From the NCBI GenBank assembly GCA_037176885.1, contig JAWWNJ010000243.1, positions 124,001 to 188,000 on the forward strand: a DNA stretch of 64,000 bases, given 5' to 3'. The first letter of the stretch is position 1. The number at the start of each line of letters is the position of its first letter. The notes below the pieces were generated by a model, which saw only the letters and a program-made list of their open reading frames with translations, searched no databases and had not been told where the DNA came from. Below are positions 53,001 to 64,000 of this stretch, piece by piece. This DNA comes from Favolaschia claudopus (Eukaryota; Basidiomycota; Agaricomycetes; Agaricales; Mycenaceae). The translations under genes were made by a program, and so were the position numbers.

Positions 53001-54567
53001 TGTTCTCTGCTGAGCCACCGGGATACCACCGAGCGCCAGTTGACGTTTCTTGCCTTCGGATTGCACCTGCTTGGTTCCTAGACCACGATCTGCGATGACA
53101 GCTTTCGGCTTGCTAGGGCCTGCAATTTCCAGCTCGTCCTCGCTCCCATTTTCAGGAAGTGCGAGCCTTCGAGCCGCTGCCAATTGAAGTTTTCTGGCCA
53201 TGAGGTCTCGTTGCAACTCCGCCTTCGTCTTCTCCTCGTGAACCTTCGTGAGAAGCTCTCCAACGTTCGGCATCTCTTCATCAGACTCATCCAGCGCAGG
53301 TAGTTCAACTTCCGGTGGCTGAAGCTTCCCTTGCAGTGGTGGTTGCAATACAGCGTCGATGGAATCGGCAAAAACATCCGCGACGCGGTGTTCGCGAGGA
53401 GACGAAGAGAAGGACGAGATGGGATCCTCTGACGTTGCTGTTCTCTCCAACGCAGTAGCTTTGCTAGAAGCGAGTTAGGTCAAGTCCAGACGACTGATTC
53501 AGCGGCACGCTCACCCCACAACCCCAAAGAATCCCGTTAACGATAACACTTTGGAGGCATCCGAGCGTTGGACAGCAGCCCTCTGAGCGCCTGCAATACG
53601 TCCTCGGTCGCGAATTGTTTCGAGTCTGTCCTTCTTGGTAGGCGCCTGAGGGGAGTCTATTTCATGTCGCAGCCGAGGCCGGAAGAGCTTGACTTACTTT
53701 AATAGTTGACTTCAAGGGTCCGCTTTCGGAATGGCGTTTTCGATGAGCGGTGACAGGCTTTTCACTGAATTGTAGAGGTTGCACTTGGGGTCTCGATGAC
53801 GACGGCTTCCCCTTACCCTTCGAGCGTGATTTATCGAGAGTAATCTGAGCGGGGAGTTCATCGTCGGAGGTAGGTGGTGTTGAGGATGATCGTGATTTGG
53901 GTGAGGCGATAGGATGAGGAATGGTGCGTGAGCTACGAGCCGAGCCTTTGGTATCCTCGTCTCCCGAATCGTCGTCAGAACTGAGAGGGACGAGTTGTTT
54001 TCTCGCGACGTGTCGTCGGTGTCCAATGGGCTGAGGAGACGCCGGAGGAGTGCTCTCGACGGGATCGATAACTTGCGATGTGGATGATGCGGTGAGAGTC
54101 GATAACGATCCGCCAAAAACGCCTTGTTCCAGCGTCGACGCGTCTTGGGGGGAATTCGGGACAGTGTGAGAAGCAGTTTGGGTAGTTGTAACAATGGGAG
54201 AATGGTGGTCGGATGTAGGCGGCGGGGGCTGAGTGGACGCGTCGTTACGCACAGGAGCGGCCACATCGTCGTCAGACTCGTCCATGGCCTTTAATTGGGC
54301 CTTCCATTTGAATTGGAAGCCGCCTGACGCGTCGCTTCCTTCGTCCTCACTACCATGGTCCCCGGCCACGTCGCTGCTGGGTAAGCGACGCGACGAAATC
54401 GTGTTCTGGGGATTTTCGGCGAGGAAAGTGGGAGTTCTGGACTTCGAGGTTGTGATACCAGAGGACAATGTCGACTCTGAAGGCTGGAGCGAACTCTCAG
54501 CCTCGTCAGAGACTACAGGCTTGGGCCTGCCATATGTACGCGTCGGGCGTTTCACGGTGTCGGCCAT
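50065..54567 (-). CDS. MRC1: Replication checkpoint mediator Mrc1/claspin
   Basis: Nuclear replisome protein that links stalled forks to the checkpoint kinase and promotes fork speed. Start at 54567 (MADTVKRPTRTYGRPKPVV). It is about 1,350 residues, highly charged, and rich in SQ/TQ and Ser-Asp clusters expected for kinase targets. Conserved segments: FQFKWKAQLKAMDESDDD, KKDRLETIRDRGRIAGAQRA and a large exon at 51831-53450 with ELLTKVHEEKTKAELQRDLM and LTQEQWKQELAKRVKQSN. The MRC1-like domain includes FELLGRKKAPKPKRPLEKSE, YVAEEAQESDDDEMMAFGRP, DMDRTLETLVDDKEMDEETV and LRKKRRNRFGIDDSDDEDDE. The tail reads HAEIERLSNWAKQEARSRT and ends SALAVQRPSRFE at 50065-50067. About seven short introns. Identity comes from the MRC1-like domain and overall composition. 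Confidence 0.88.
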
Positions 54568-55018
54568 GGGAGAGAAGAGAGAAGAGGAGAAGGGGTACTG
54601 TGGGCCAACTCAGGTCTTTGTGCAGCACTGGGTACGCGGCGTCGAGCTCAACGCGCTCAATCGACTGTTTGTTCGCAAACGGAAATGGAGGCAGGTGTCA
54701 CAGACTGTGACTGTACTGTGACTGCACGCGCAAAGCCATTTTGATAAACGCGGTCACGCTTTCAAAAACCCCACCAATCACGACTGGTCAATTGCACCGT
54801 GCCAATGTTCCTTCGATTTCCAGATCACAGTGCATGGGTACCTACAAAACTACATTTACATACAATCCTTGTCCCGGGAGAATCATGCGATAGAGAAATG
54901 TTGCGATAATGTTACAATGTTAAATGCTGGTGAGTGCGAGAGTCGGGGATGAGTGGGGTGAGGCGCAAGATGCGCGGGTTTTGCAGGCGTTACAGGCGTA
55001 GGTGGGGGTGTTTGTTTG
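54568..55018. other. Spacer MRC1 promoter - DUF6699 3' end
   Basis: Both flanking genes are on minus. About 450 bases with the MRC1 promoter (54568-54780) and an AT-rich 3' UTR-like part further right. No gene seen. Confidence 0.45.
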
Positions 55019-55738
55019 TTATGAGGACAGAATAAGCCTCCAAGTATCGGGGCTCTCTGATGTTGGCAGGAGACCGACAAATTGGGTCCCCTGCAGAAAA
55101 TCTATCCGCCTGATTCCTTTGCGGAATTCTGAATCGGCGGCGGCAACATCCATCGAAGCCAGCCTGCTGCATCGGCTGTAAAATGCCTGCTGAGCAGAGA
55201 GGATAGCTTGCGGGGAGCAGGAGTCAAGCTCCTTCCCCGGCAGCACCTGCTCGCGAAGCCCATCATGGATGGAATGGAGAACATCTGCGACGGTGATATA
55301 GGCCCCAGATTTTGCCGACCGCGAATGAACCGCAATTGCCCAGGGCAAATTGTCAACAGAGATGGTGAAGTAGGGCATGCGTGCGCTTGTGGCTGCCTCT
55401 GCAAGTACGCGCGGTGAGAGCACCGGTGAAGCAGCAATCGCATGAGTTAGGCTGTAAGAGACGTCAAGCGTCGCCTTACGCCTACTATTAGCAGAGAGGA
55501 CAGGGTGTATGTCGCAGCTCAATGCGGGCAGCGGCGCGCATGCATACGGTGACCGTGAATGGTCCAATGGCGGAGGGGACATGAGCCCCGATGATGAAGA
55601 TTGAGAGTATGTGGGCGACGAATGATAAGGGTATGGGGAAACACTGGTCGACGCGTAGGGCGTCGACGTCCCAGCGCAACTTAGAGGGTATGCCCGCGGA
55701 GAGCTAGTGTGCTGAACGTACCCCGTTCGTGCTGGCAT
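55019..55738 (-). CDS. DUF6699-domain protein
   Basis: Agaricomycete-specific family of unknown function. Single exon, 239 residues, start at 55738 (MPARTGYVQHTSSPRAYPL). The first 85 residues are Ser/Pro/Tyr-rich and disordered. The domain then runs through ALSCDIHPVLSANSRRKATL, DVSYSLTHAIAASPVLSPRV, MPYFTISVDNLPWAIAVHSR, YITVADVLHSIHDGLREQVL, AFYSRCSRLASMDVAAADSE, FRKGIRRIDFLQGTQFVGLL and a terminal PDTWRLILSS. The order of a PYF-IDN-PW strand, TVADVL-IH helix and RR-DFL--T-FVGL strand is the DUF6699 pattern. No signal peptide or membrane helix. Confidence 0.85.
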   Translation of the reverse strand: MPARTGYVQHTSSPRAYPLSCAGTSTPYASTSVSPYPYHSSPTYSQSSSSGLMSPPPLDHSRSPYACAPLPALSCDIHPVLSANSRRKATLDVSYSLTHAIAASPVLSPRVLAEAATSARMPYFTISVDNLPWAIAVHSRSAKSGAYITVADVLHSIHDGLREQVLPGKELDSCSPQAILSAQQAFYSRCSRLASMDVAAADSEFRKGIRRIDFLQGTQFVGLLPTSESPDTWRLILSS

Positions 55739-56383
55739 TGTCGACGAGGATGGGTAGTTATCAAGTGAGTTGAAGGGTGAGTTGCGGGGATGGGTTTGGT
55801 TTGGTGGAAAGTTGTGTATAACCGAGAATCAAATGGGAGGTACTTTATATCGCGGCAAGATAGCAGCTGCCAGAGGCCCGCAGCCGATGCTGATGCTGAT
55901 GCACTCAGATTGACTCGAACGTGACACACTCACTGTGACCGAGACGCGTTTCCATATATCACACCATTGACGCACAGAGCATGCGCAGTTCTCCCCAATC
56001 TTACCGCAGTCTACGACGAGAGCGGATGGAACTAAACGAGACCATGTATTTTCAACCTGATAGCGCGCTTCCCCTCTATTTTTCTCGAGCATTAACACTC
56101 GATATCTTGTGGGCGCCTATGTATTCGGCGTCAATACACGCAATCCGAGTCATGCCACATTCGGCACTGACGTGTTGGGTGCCGTCGAAGCTGCAAGGGT
56201 TGTAGCACACGTAGTCGAAATTCGGCTTCACGCAGCTTCCCGCTCCCTGACGCGGCTGCGGCTGCGGACACGTACCAAGCTCCAAATGCTGCGATTTCAC
56301 TCGATGTCATCCACCGCAGACAGCGGGTTGACTGCAATATGTGCATGAATAACTTACATTAACGAATGCATACGAGTAATACA
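55739..56383. other. Intergenic region DUF6699 - CaCA exchanger
   Basis: About 645 bases upstream of the DUF6699 gene. Overlapping short frames are present (55829-56098, 56131-56346 minus) without conserved features. A short GCTGATGCTGATGC repeat lies at 55886-55900. Confidence 0.4.
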
Positions 56384-58619
56384 TCAGTCGAGGATGGATT
56401 CGAGAGTTGAGTTGAGGGCCGCTTCGACACTCAAGCACTGCGACAGTTCCACCACTTCCGCCTGCCCCTGGTAGAACCACGAACAGATAGCCTGCGTGAA
56501 AATGAGTCGAGGTTCATGATTGAATGACGAAGATCTGCTTACAATCATCACTAGAGTTCGTCGAGTGTTAGCTGGATACATCCTGAATGAAATTGATTAC
56601 ATACCATAGAAAGCAAGCATTGCATAACCCTCAAGCCAGTTTGTTTCTGTGCAGATACACCATGAGCAAGAGTGAGCCGTGATTAACAGGCAGACGTACT
56701 AGCGTCAGCTGTAACATAGTTTACAATGAAGCACGAGGCTATTACAAGGGCGACCTCGAATAGATCTATCGAAACGCGTCAGTGGCTCCAAACAGACAGT
56801 GGGCTTTAGCTCACCAAAGAGGAAAGACATGGGCTGTCCACGCCACCATCCGAGAAGGACGATGAAGGGGAGCCAAAACATCATGAACTGGATACTCATG
56901 TCGATCGGCCGAGCATTGGCCAATGTTGCCTTCAGATAGCCCGATGAGTTGACAGACCAATTTTCGAAAAGCTAGACTGACCGGAGGTGGACGCTGGCCT
57001 CTCATCCATCGGAATGTGCTTCGAATGAAAAAGGCGACAGCAAGGAACCCTGAAAACTTATCAGACCCGCCAGCCATACAGATCAGAAGAATAAACCAAC
57101 CATCGCCGGAGAAGGACACGAGTGGTAGAAGAATGAGACCAAACCACCTATCAAGTCACTAAGCAGAGTTACAACGCAAGACCACGAAACAAACTCACTC
57201 CTGTTTTATTCCGCCCTCCTCCCTCACGAACTCGATACTGTCAACCAACTGAACAGTAATTGGTGATTGTTGAGCAAGCAGTACAACGATAGACGCACCC
57301 ATTCGCCAGTAGCGGCCATAATTCCAATAGTAACCGCAAGCATGGCAATGCAGACCCACTGATTGACCTCCGGTTCAGAGTTCTCAAACTCTGCTCGACG
57401 CTCCTTGAGTGCTTCGGGAGCGAGTCTGTGCTGAGAAAGCTCATAATTTTCACCCGGAGGATCGTGGAGGAAAATTCGGGAACAAATGTATCTGAAATGA
57501 TATTAGCAAGGGTAGAGAGGCAGATGTCAAGGCACCAACACGGTGAGAAGGACGACGGCCAAGCCACGACTCATTTGCAGCATCAAATGGCGTGTATCGT
57601 CAGAGACAAGTGGTGTAAGACCCTCCAAAGCCGCTTCCGCCGATTCGGGTATTCCTGTGTGAGCTGAGGCGGCAAAGAATGCAGCTGGCAAAAGAAGGGT
57701 CATCACTCTGAACAACGGGAAAAGCATTAGTAGCAGCCAAATGACTGTCAGAGCGACTTGCCCGATTGTCAGTAATGTGTGATTGAGCTCAGTAAGATGA
57801 GGATGGAGCTCTTGCTCAAGAACCCGCACACCCCCTACGAATTTTGAGAAGGCGCATTACAAGGGATCATCACGACTCACCAAAAGCAAAGGCAACTCCA
57901 GGGATGAGGAGGAGATGCAGAATGACGACGCCAATGATGGTCGCTTGCAGTAATTTCAGCTCGCATTTTGTCAACAAGATGATGGCCAAAGTGGCCTCGA
58001 CAGTACTGGTTTATAGTTCAGTAACTACATTCACAACAAGGATAGAGTGAACAAACTTATTGAGAGTGATGATTAGAAGTTCTCCCAAATCCTCTCCGAG
58101 GTAGAACATCATCTGTTCTCCACCTATGAAGGTACTTGGGACACATTTTCTAAATGAAAGGAACGAGAGCGATACCATATTCGAAGAGTTTTTCCAACGG
58201 TACGATTGCCAGAAAACACAGAACGAAAGTGAGTTGCAGTTTGAACACGTCTTCTCCGTGTTCCGCGTTTGAGAAATGTGCTCCCCATGCAATGGGAATG
58301 AAGACAAGTAGAAGATTCAACCCTAACAACAATTCAAAGGTTGGTGCCGTAACAGCAATGGGAACCCACACATACACGAGGAGAACAGGATAGCTTTCAG
58401 CGACTCCACAACACCAATTTGCCGCTTGCCCCTGCGCAGAAAGCGGTCAGCAACGGGAACCACGCGTCCCTTCTCGGCTTCTTTTTCGTTGAGCTCAGGG
58501 CTTCTTGTGTTGGAGCCAGAGGAAAGACCCTGCTCCTCGTCGACGATGCGCCTATCATCCTCGCCAGTATTCGCGCGGCCAGCTGACGAACGTTGCACAA
58601 CAGTGGAACCAGTAGACAT
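56384..58619 (-). CDS. Ca2+/cation:proton exchanger, CaCA family
   Basis: Polytopic transporter of the CaCA superfamily (fungal calcium-permease/VCX-like group), probably vacuolar, exchanging Ca2+ or another cation for H+. Start at 58619; residues 1-90 are a hydrophilic cytosolic tail (VADRFLRRGKRQIGVVESL). Membrane blocks: NLLLVFIPIAWGAHF (reached by a splice restoring SW-LNLLL), LTFVLCFLAIVPLEKL, then repeat 1 LGEDLGELLIITLNN-TVEATLAI with the acidic residues of the c-1 helix. Next CELKLLQATIIGVVILHLLL, LLPAAFFAASAHTG and MSRGLAVVLLTV. Repeat 2 has IMAATGEWLVDSIEFV and LPLVSFSGDG, followed by IDMSIQFMMFWLPFIVLLGW, CFIVNYVTADAKTNWLEGYA and CSWFYQGQ. More than ten short introns. The second repeat differs from the usual GNAAEH text, so ion specificity is uncertain. 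Confidence 0.83.
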
Positions 58620-59210
58620 GGTGAATGGAAGCGAACTGAGGTTGCGAAATTTATGGACTCGCGTCCGCTGAGATGGTGAGAGCTACTCTGCTGAAGGAAG
58701 AGAACGAATCGGAAGCAGAGGGGAACTTGGGGAAGTGGTTAAGAAAAGCAAACGGAAGAGAATAGAGAGCGAGCCTGAGGTAAAGGGATGACATTCCAAG
58801 AGATCTCGGCTGTGGTGATGGTAGATTGCCAAGGCTGTCAATGAATGGGGCGCTCCGATTTTACGGCGTCAGAGAAGGGTAAAACGCAGAGAAAAATTTG
58901 CTGGGACTATTCGGAGAGACATAGAAGCATGAGAGCACGATGGGAGCCGAGACGAAGGAACAGCTTGCAAACCAAAGATTTGTTCTTGCCCTCAACTTTA
59001 TCGCAGCACCGCCACGCGTTATGTACATACTGTATGTACCACGTTCATGCTACCGACTCACAATGTTGAGGCTGATGTTGGGCACACCCCAAAAATCCAC
59101 GTTGGCATTCAAAGGCATTCCATCGACTGACGAGAGGAGAGAAAAGACGTTGCGAACACAAAACGTATGAACCACCCGTAAATCGACGTAGATACATGAA
59201 ACGACATTAA
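58620..59210. other. Intergenic region CaCA promoter - UNC93-like 3' end
   Basis: About 590 bases between two minus-strand genes, holding the CaCA promoter. Purine-rich 58680-58790. No coding feature supported. Confidence 0.45.
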
Positions 59211-61611
59211 TCATGCCTCCTCTGCTTCCTTTTCCTTCTCAGTGACATGGGGCTGGTGGATGGCGTCCACAGGTACGACGTGTCCATGGTCGTCCATTCG
59301 GGCACTGGTTGTTTCCATTAGCTTAGGCTCAAAATTAATCAGTAAAGAAAGACGTACAGAGCCTCATCCTGGAGGTCGGTGTGCTCCTTGACGCGAAGGT
59401 ACAACATGGGCAGCGCGAAGAGGAGACCTGCAACACACAGAGCCCATGTGGACGCGAAGATGTTCATGAATCTTCACAGAATTTGATACGTCAGTCATAC
59501 TTCAAGTATAGACCGACCTCCAGACTCACGGAAGTAATACAGCATCCGCACGCCAAGACCCGACGGCGCCAGCAGACTGGATAGATTTGTCTGGCAATAG
59601 ATAAGTCACAGAGGATGCAACCGTTCCGAGCGAACTTACAGAATCCAGTCAAGTACGCCAACTTCGCGGGGTCATTGGACATGGCACCCATCATCCAGTA
59701 AACCGAAGTCTGCCACATGGAATCGAGCAGACCGCAGAAAATGTACAGCCAGCTGAAATAACTTTAAGATGAAGATAAAGAAGATAGGCAATTACGCACA
59801 CTCTGCCGACATATTCCTTGTCCGCTGGACACGGAATCAGTCTTCAAGTTCACAACAGCCAGGGCAGTCACGTACAGAGGTCCATTCGGAGGTTGGGGTC
59901 AATATCATCAATGGCCTTAACCGAAGCACGAGTGTACTGCCTGTGATAGCGTTCAACAAACAAGGATGGATAAAAAGAGGTAGCTAGCTTACTTTTGGTA
60001 GTGGTAACCCCAGCCGTGAACGATGAACACCATCACGAAGACAAGACCCCATCCCAAGAACGCGCGGGTACGGCGGCGGACATTGGGCCTATCCAGAATG
60101 AAGGCCATGATCAGGGAGCCAACAATCTGAGCGGTCCAGTAGAGCATGCTGTTCAAAGAACGAGTGCGGATGTTGAACAGAGAACCTTTTATGTCCGTTA
60201 ACGAGGAAGATCGGGGATCGAAATTCACCTACCATTGAAATCGTTGAATTGCCATGCGTAGAACCAGTTCGAAGCAAAGAACATGGGGAAGAGGAGGATG
60301 ATCATCGGGTCAGTCTTGAGTGCAACGTAGAGCGAGAAGATTTCGGTCTTCCAGGAAGGGTTGCGAGACAAGACAACGGGAGTGCCATCGGTTCGTATCA
60401 TTTTTCTGGGGTCTTTCATGAACAACGGGATGATTGCACCCAATACAGTCAAGACAATGAACGCGATCTGTGAACTGGTTAGACCCAGTAAACGAACAAG
60501 AAGGATAAAACACACGTAGGTGGAGTTGGAAACTTATTAAACGAGCAACTTAATTGACATCGACGACTGGTAAAACATTGAAACGCACCAGATCCTGCCT
60601 GTTGAATCATTGCAATCAACATTCAGATAGACCGGTCGTAATTGAAAGAACGCACCGTGGTGTGGAAGTTTTGGCCAAATGCCACGGCCGCTCCGACCAC
60701 TGCTCCAAGATTGAAGATGGCCCAGAAAACGGCAATGTAATGCGCCTTGTCCGCTTCTGTTGGGTACGCCAACATGATGGAACCCTGGGCCGTCCAAAGC
60801 AGACCGGCACAGACACCAAGGATGGCACCGGCGGCAATGGCAAAGTCCTTCGCACCCTTCGTGCCCGGGTGAATGTTGATAGCCCTACGCACATTCCATG
60901 AAGATGAATGGATCGGCAGCATGATCGGCAGCAGGAAGAACATACAAAAATCCGCCGATGTAAAGACCATAACTGCACATACATGTGAGTTGAAGCTTGT
61001 AGCAAACTAACTATCACGTACCCCAGGGAGCCGATTTGGAGAGTCAGCCGCGGGCCGATAAGATTGTTTATTGAACTTCGGGTCATTCCATTTAGCTGCG
61101 CGCAAGGTTGCAATAAAGACGGAGGCCATACCCGGAGAAGAAAGCGATGACCTAGAAAGCAATTTAGATTGACACCATTATACTGTATTTCTCAACATAC
61201 CGCGAACGCTGAGTAGAGCGCGACATTCGCGTTTGCAGCTGGGCCGGGAGTCAGATACCGAAAGTTTCAAGAACATGATGATGATGTACCAGTGGTTTGA
61301 TCAAGTTGACCGCCACCTCCGATACCGCTCAAAGCATTGAAGAGTCCTGCAAGGATAACGTCGGATCACTCTTCATTGCTACAACTTGTGCGCGAACCTG
61401 GGCACATAAAGCAAACGAGTCCTAGCAGAGCGACCTGTACAACAAAGTAAGGATCAGAACAGCACAACAAACGTCGGGGCGGCCGTACCTGGGTTCTAGG
61501 ATGCGAATAGATACCCCTGAGGCCACCTGGACGAGCAGTATACTCGGGAGGGACAGAGCCGGAGCCATTGTCGCTGCCAGCCATGTTGGCTTTGTCTGAG
61601 ATGTCGGCCAT
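59211..61611 (-). CDS. UNC93-like major facilitator (DUF895) membrane protein
   Basis: Twelve-helix MFS protein of the UNC93/DUF895 group; the substrate is unknown and the group includes ion-channel regulators as well as transporters. Start at 61611 (MADISDKANMAGSDNGSGSV). Blocks in order: VALLGLVCFMCPGLFNALSG, GGGQLDQTTGANANVALYS, AFFSGSINNLIGPRLTLQIG, LGYVIVYGLYIGGFL, AIAAGAILGVCAGLLWTAQG, SIMLAYPTEADKAHYIAVFW, IFNLGAVVGAAVAFGQNFH, YIAFIVLTVLGAIIPLFM, LFPMFFASNWFYAWQFNDFN, MLYWTAQIVGSLIMAFILDR, RAFLGWGLVFVMVFIVHGW, SMWQTSVYWMMGAMSNDPAK and WALCVAGLLFALPMLYLRVK, ending EKEKEAEEA at 59211. GLLWTAQG and the YPTE loop are diagnostic of the UNC93-like fungal group. About twelve introns. Confidence 0.9.
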
Positions 61612-63010
61612 TGCGGAGGACAGGACTCGAGAGAGGTTGAGGAGGGAGCCAACAAGGATCCACGAAGCCCAGGTCCGTTTTTTATGCCCCCATGGTCACA
61701 CGCGATATCTCAAATGGCGATCTTGCATCAAAACACCCGACGATAGGCGAAGAAGTTGAGCAAGTTTGATAAACGGAGTTAGCGAGCATCGCAAGAAACA
61801 AAATCACGGGCATTCGGACATTGGGCTTCTTCATCTGCGAAGGGTGTTGCATATAAGCAGCTTCGACAAAATCTCCATCGAACGTCGTCCCAGAGAGCCT
61901 CAGTGACCAGAAATGTTGGTTTCGTTGCCAGAACAGTCCATAAAGGTGAATGTTGCCGAGTTATACGGAACAACGGCTGGGTCTAGCCATCATATCTCGG
62001 GCTGTCTCCGCGTGGAGGCCATTCAGTCTATTCTCACCTACTCTCCATATCCTCTGTGATCCAGCGCTGCTCCAGCTCACCTGGCCCGGCTGTCAATGCA
62101 GAACTTCCACCACGAACAACAATTTAACAGACGTGCCTCAATCTCATATGAAATAGCGGAGTGTGCTCGAGGCAAGAGGAACACAAAATTGGTTAAACAG
62201 TGACACCCGGAGGCCGACGCGCTACTGCCATTTCTAGATGGAGGAATCGCATACATCCTGTGGTCACACGACATTGTTTGGATTGAGGACAGATTCAATA
62301 TCACTGTCATTATCAGGATCTGTCTTGAACGTCCAATGAACGTCTGTTCAAAACTGGATTCGAGGCTCGAGAATCAATGTGCACGATAGCAAAGACAGCT
62401 CGCTCATCCCGACGGGAGATGTCCGCAGTCAAATAAGTTGAGCGCGAGGAGCAGCTTCAACGATACTTTCCCAAAAGTTAGCAGGATTACAAGCCGTGGA
62501 TACAGCCCGGTCGTGTATTGTAGGCTATCATGGCCCATTGGCCATGGCCATCGTCCAATTTAATTCAGCTCGCGTGCATCAGGGCAACATCAGGTACCAA
62601 AGGTCGTAGCGTGCTCACATTGAAGATCTCGATTCCCGATGCGACGCTACGCGGCCTATGCGACGACAGGCGACGACTATGCGACGACACGCCTCGGACT
62701 CGGAGCGGCAAGACGAGAGCGCGTTTGGAACGCGCGCCTTGAAAATTCCATGTTTCAATGGCAGTTTCAACAAAACAATACACCTCCGTCCTACATACCG
62801 AGCTGGTCGAATGTGTACCACCGTCTGCACTCTCTCCGTGCTCGGATCTGCCTTGCCGCATACCCCGTCAAGCTCTAGCAGCTCAGTGCAACGATTCACT
62901 GTCAGTGAAGTGACGGAAGTCAAGATTCATTCACGTGATCGAGTTGCTTGGTAACGACCAGTGAGTTCAACAATCGTGCCCACAACATCGGCGTCCGCGC
63001 CGCCTCGACC
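61612..63010. promoter_or_regulatory. 1.4-kb divergent region UNC93-like - THO2
   Basis: No gene is supported. Frames of about 100 residues at 62565-62923 (minus) and 62658-62954 (plus) overlap each other and come from a GC-rich repetitive patch (62638-62690). The two ends should hold the promoters of the flanking genes. Confidence 0.4.
62638..62690. repeat. Short TATGCGACGACA direct repeats
   Basis: TATGCGACGACA occurs at 62657-62668 and 62678-62689, a 21-base period, with a third related ATGCGACG at 62639-62646 and an intervening GGCGACGAC. Confidence 0.6.
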
Positions 63011-64000
63011 ATGGATGTCATTGACACTGTCCGGGGCCATATTTCTGCGTGGAATAATGGAGGGGAAGCAAAATGGTGCGTCTCTACAGTGTTTCAAAAC
63101 ATGTTACATGCTGAAATTCCCGTCTTCCAAGCCGTACTTTTATCGCACCGTTTCACAACGACTTGTCCAACGCCGACTGTGTTGACAAGCTCACCACAGC
63201 ATACCAAACTCTCCTTTTATCGACATTGCACACTTGGCCTTCCAAGAACACAATTTCGCCGTCTACATTCGTGTCATTCGTGAAGGCGGTTCTAAATAGT
63301 CTTCCGTCCTCTTCCTCGAAGCCTCCGCAAGCAGCTTCGGCCTTCGGCGAGCATCTCATAGACATGATTTGGGCTGTGGATGCGGAGTTGGATGAGCAGT
63401 TGACCGACGCCCAGGCCGCCATCAAAAATTGTGGCGAATCTCCGGTCGGAAGTCTTGCAGCCGCTCTGTCGAAGGCGAAGAAGGACAAGCAGAATGCGGA
63501 GTCTGACAAGGAAACAATCACCGCTATTGTGAAGCAGTTACTGGTATGACCTTCCCCGCGTATATTCGAACATTATATTCAACCACAACTAGGAATTTGG
63601 TCTCGTGGTATCGTCTTTCTGTATCGAAAGATTGGATACCAGTATCTCTGCCAGTGTTGGGCTTATACCGGACAAAGGAGTATTTGATAAGAAAGAGATC
63701 CGGACCCGGACTGGTCTCTTGTGCGTGTCGTGCCATTACGCCGTCCCTCATTTCGTTAATTCAACGTTAGCTACAAGCAAAACAAGTTCAACTTGTTGCG
63801 TGAACAGTCCGAAGGATACAGCAAACTCAATGCGGAACTCACGAGCAGTCTCGGTGCCGCCCATTCTGCTGCGACGGGTCTACCAACAGAGTCTTACGCC
63901 TCAATCGAAGATAGAGCTCGCCCTGTTTGGGAGAAGGTCATTAGCCTAATCGGTTACTTCGACTTGGACCCCAACAGAGCGTTGGACATGATCCTCGACG
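63011..64000 (+). CDS. THO2: THO complex subunit 2, N-terminal part (cut by window edge)
   Basis: Largest subunit of the THO complex, which couples transcription to mRNA export in the nucleus. Only the first part is in the window. Start at 63011 ([20 protein letters not shown]); exon 1 ends at 63075, and acceptor CCAAG at about 63134 restores [17 protein letters not shown]. Further blocks: [53 protein letters not shown], then after an intron [20 protein letters not shown] and [11 protein letters not shown]. The next junction gives [20 protein letters not shown], which is the THO2 hallmark, and [20 protein letters not shown] runs towards the edge. Three introns are seen, all in frame. The gene should continue for several kilobases to the right. 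Confidence 0.9.

Noticed and set aside
62565..62954. Two opposing frames of about 100 residues
   Set aside because: They overlap each other in a repetitive GC-rich patch and lack any domain or splice-supported continuation.

Overview
The window looks like nuclear DNA of a basidiomycete fungus, most likely an Agaricomycete. Genes are densely packed on both strands and broken by many introns of about 45-65 bases with GT...AG ends and a CTNA-like branch site. It also carries families typical of mushrooms: a DUF6534 membrane protein, a DUF6699 protein, an orphan seven-helix membrane protein and several cytochrome P450s. I found no bacterial-type operons, CRISPR arrays, recognisable transposons, rRNA or tRNA. 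Exon structures below were read by eye from splice signals and family conservation.

Layout, left to right. 0.3-1.1 kb: SHG1/BOD1-domain (COMPASS) protein. 1.5-9.0 kb: a P450 and a DUF6534 protein on minus, then a seven-helix membrane protein on plus. 9.3-20.1 kb, core functions: mitochondrial ribosomal protein L12, CCR4-NOT subunit NOT3/5, polarity scaffold BEM1, complex I subunit NDUFA12, L-2-hydroxyglutarate dehydrogenase and the Hsp90 co-chaperone CNS1/TTC4. 21.2-25.9 kb: two tandem paralogous P450s. 26.4-34.7 kb: RPL3, a PPR protein, an AMMECR1 protein, an odd Rab GTPase and RPS7. 35.0-42.1 kb: an RRN6-like RNA polymerase I factor, an Ede1/Eps15-like EH protein and a TDP2-like phosphodiesterase. 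42.2-45.6 kb: two secreted enzymes, an alginate-lyase-fold polysaccharide lyase and a guanyl-specific (T1-type) ribonuclease behind a long Lys/Pro/Ala-rich prodomain. 47.0-64.0 kb: an unassigned protein, tafazzin, a possible small membrane protein, the checkpoint mediator MRC1/claspin, a DUF6699 protein, a CaCA-type Ca2+/H+ exchanger, an UNC93-like MFS protein and the start of THO2.

The genes do not form one pathway. Themes are mitochondrial function (MRPL12, NDUFA12, L2HGDH, tafazzin, perhaps the PPR protein), gene expression (COMPASS, NOT3/5, RRN6, THO2, RPL3, RPS7), polarity and trafficking (BEM1, Rab, Ede1-like) and lineage-specific secondary metabolism or secretion (three P450s, lyase, ribonuclease).

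The most unusual objects are the secreted ribonuclease with a histone-tail-like repeat prodomain ending in a Lys-Arg site, the Rab GTPase with about 200 extra residues including five 24-base tandem repeats inside its G domain, the intron gains between the two tandem P450s, and several exons of 5-15 bases.
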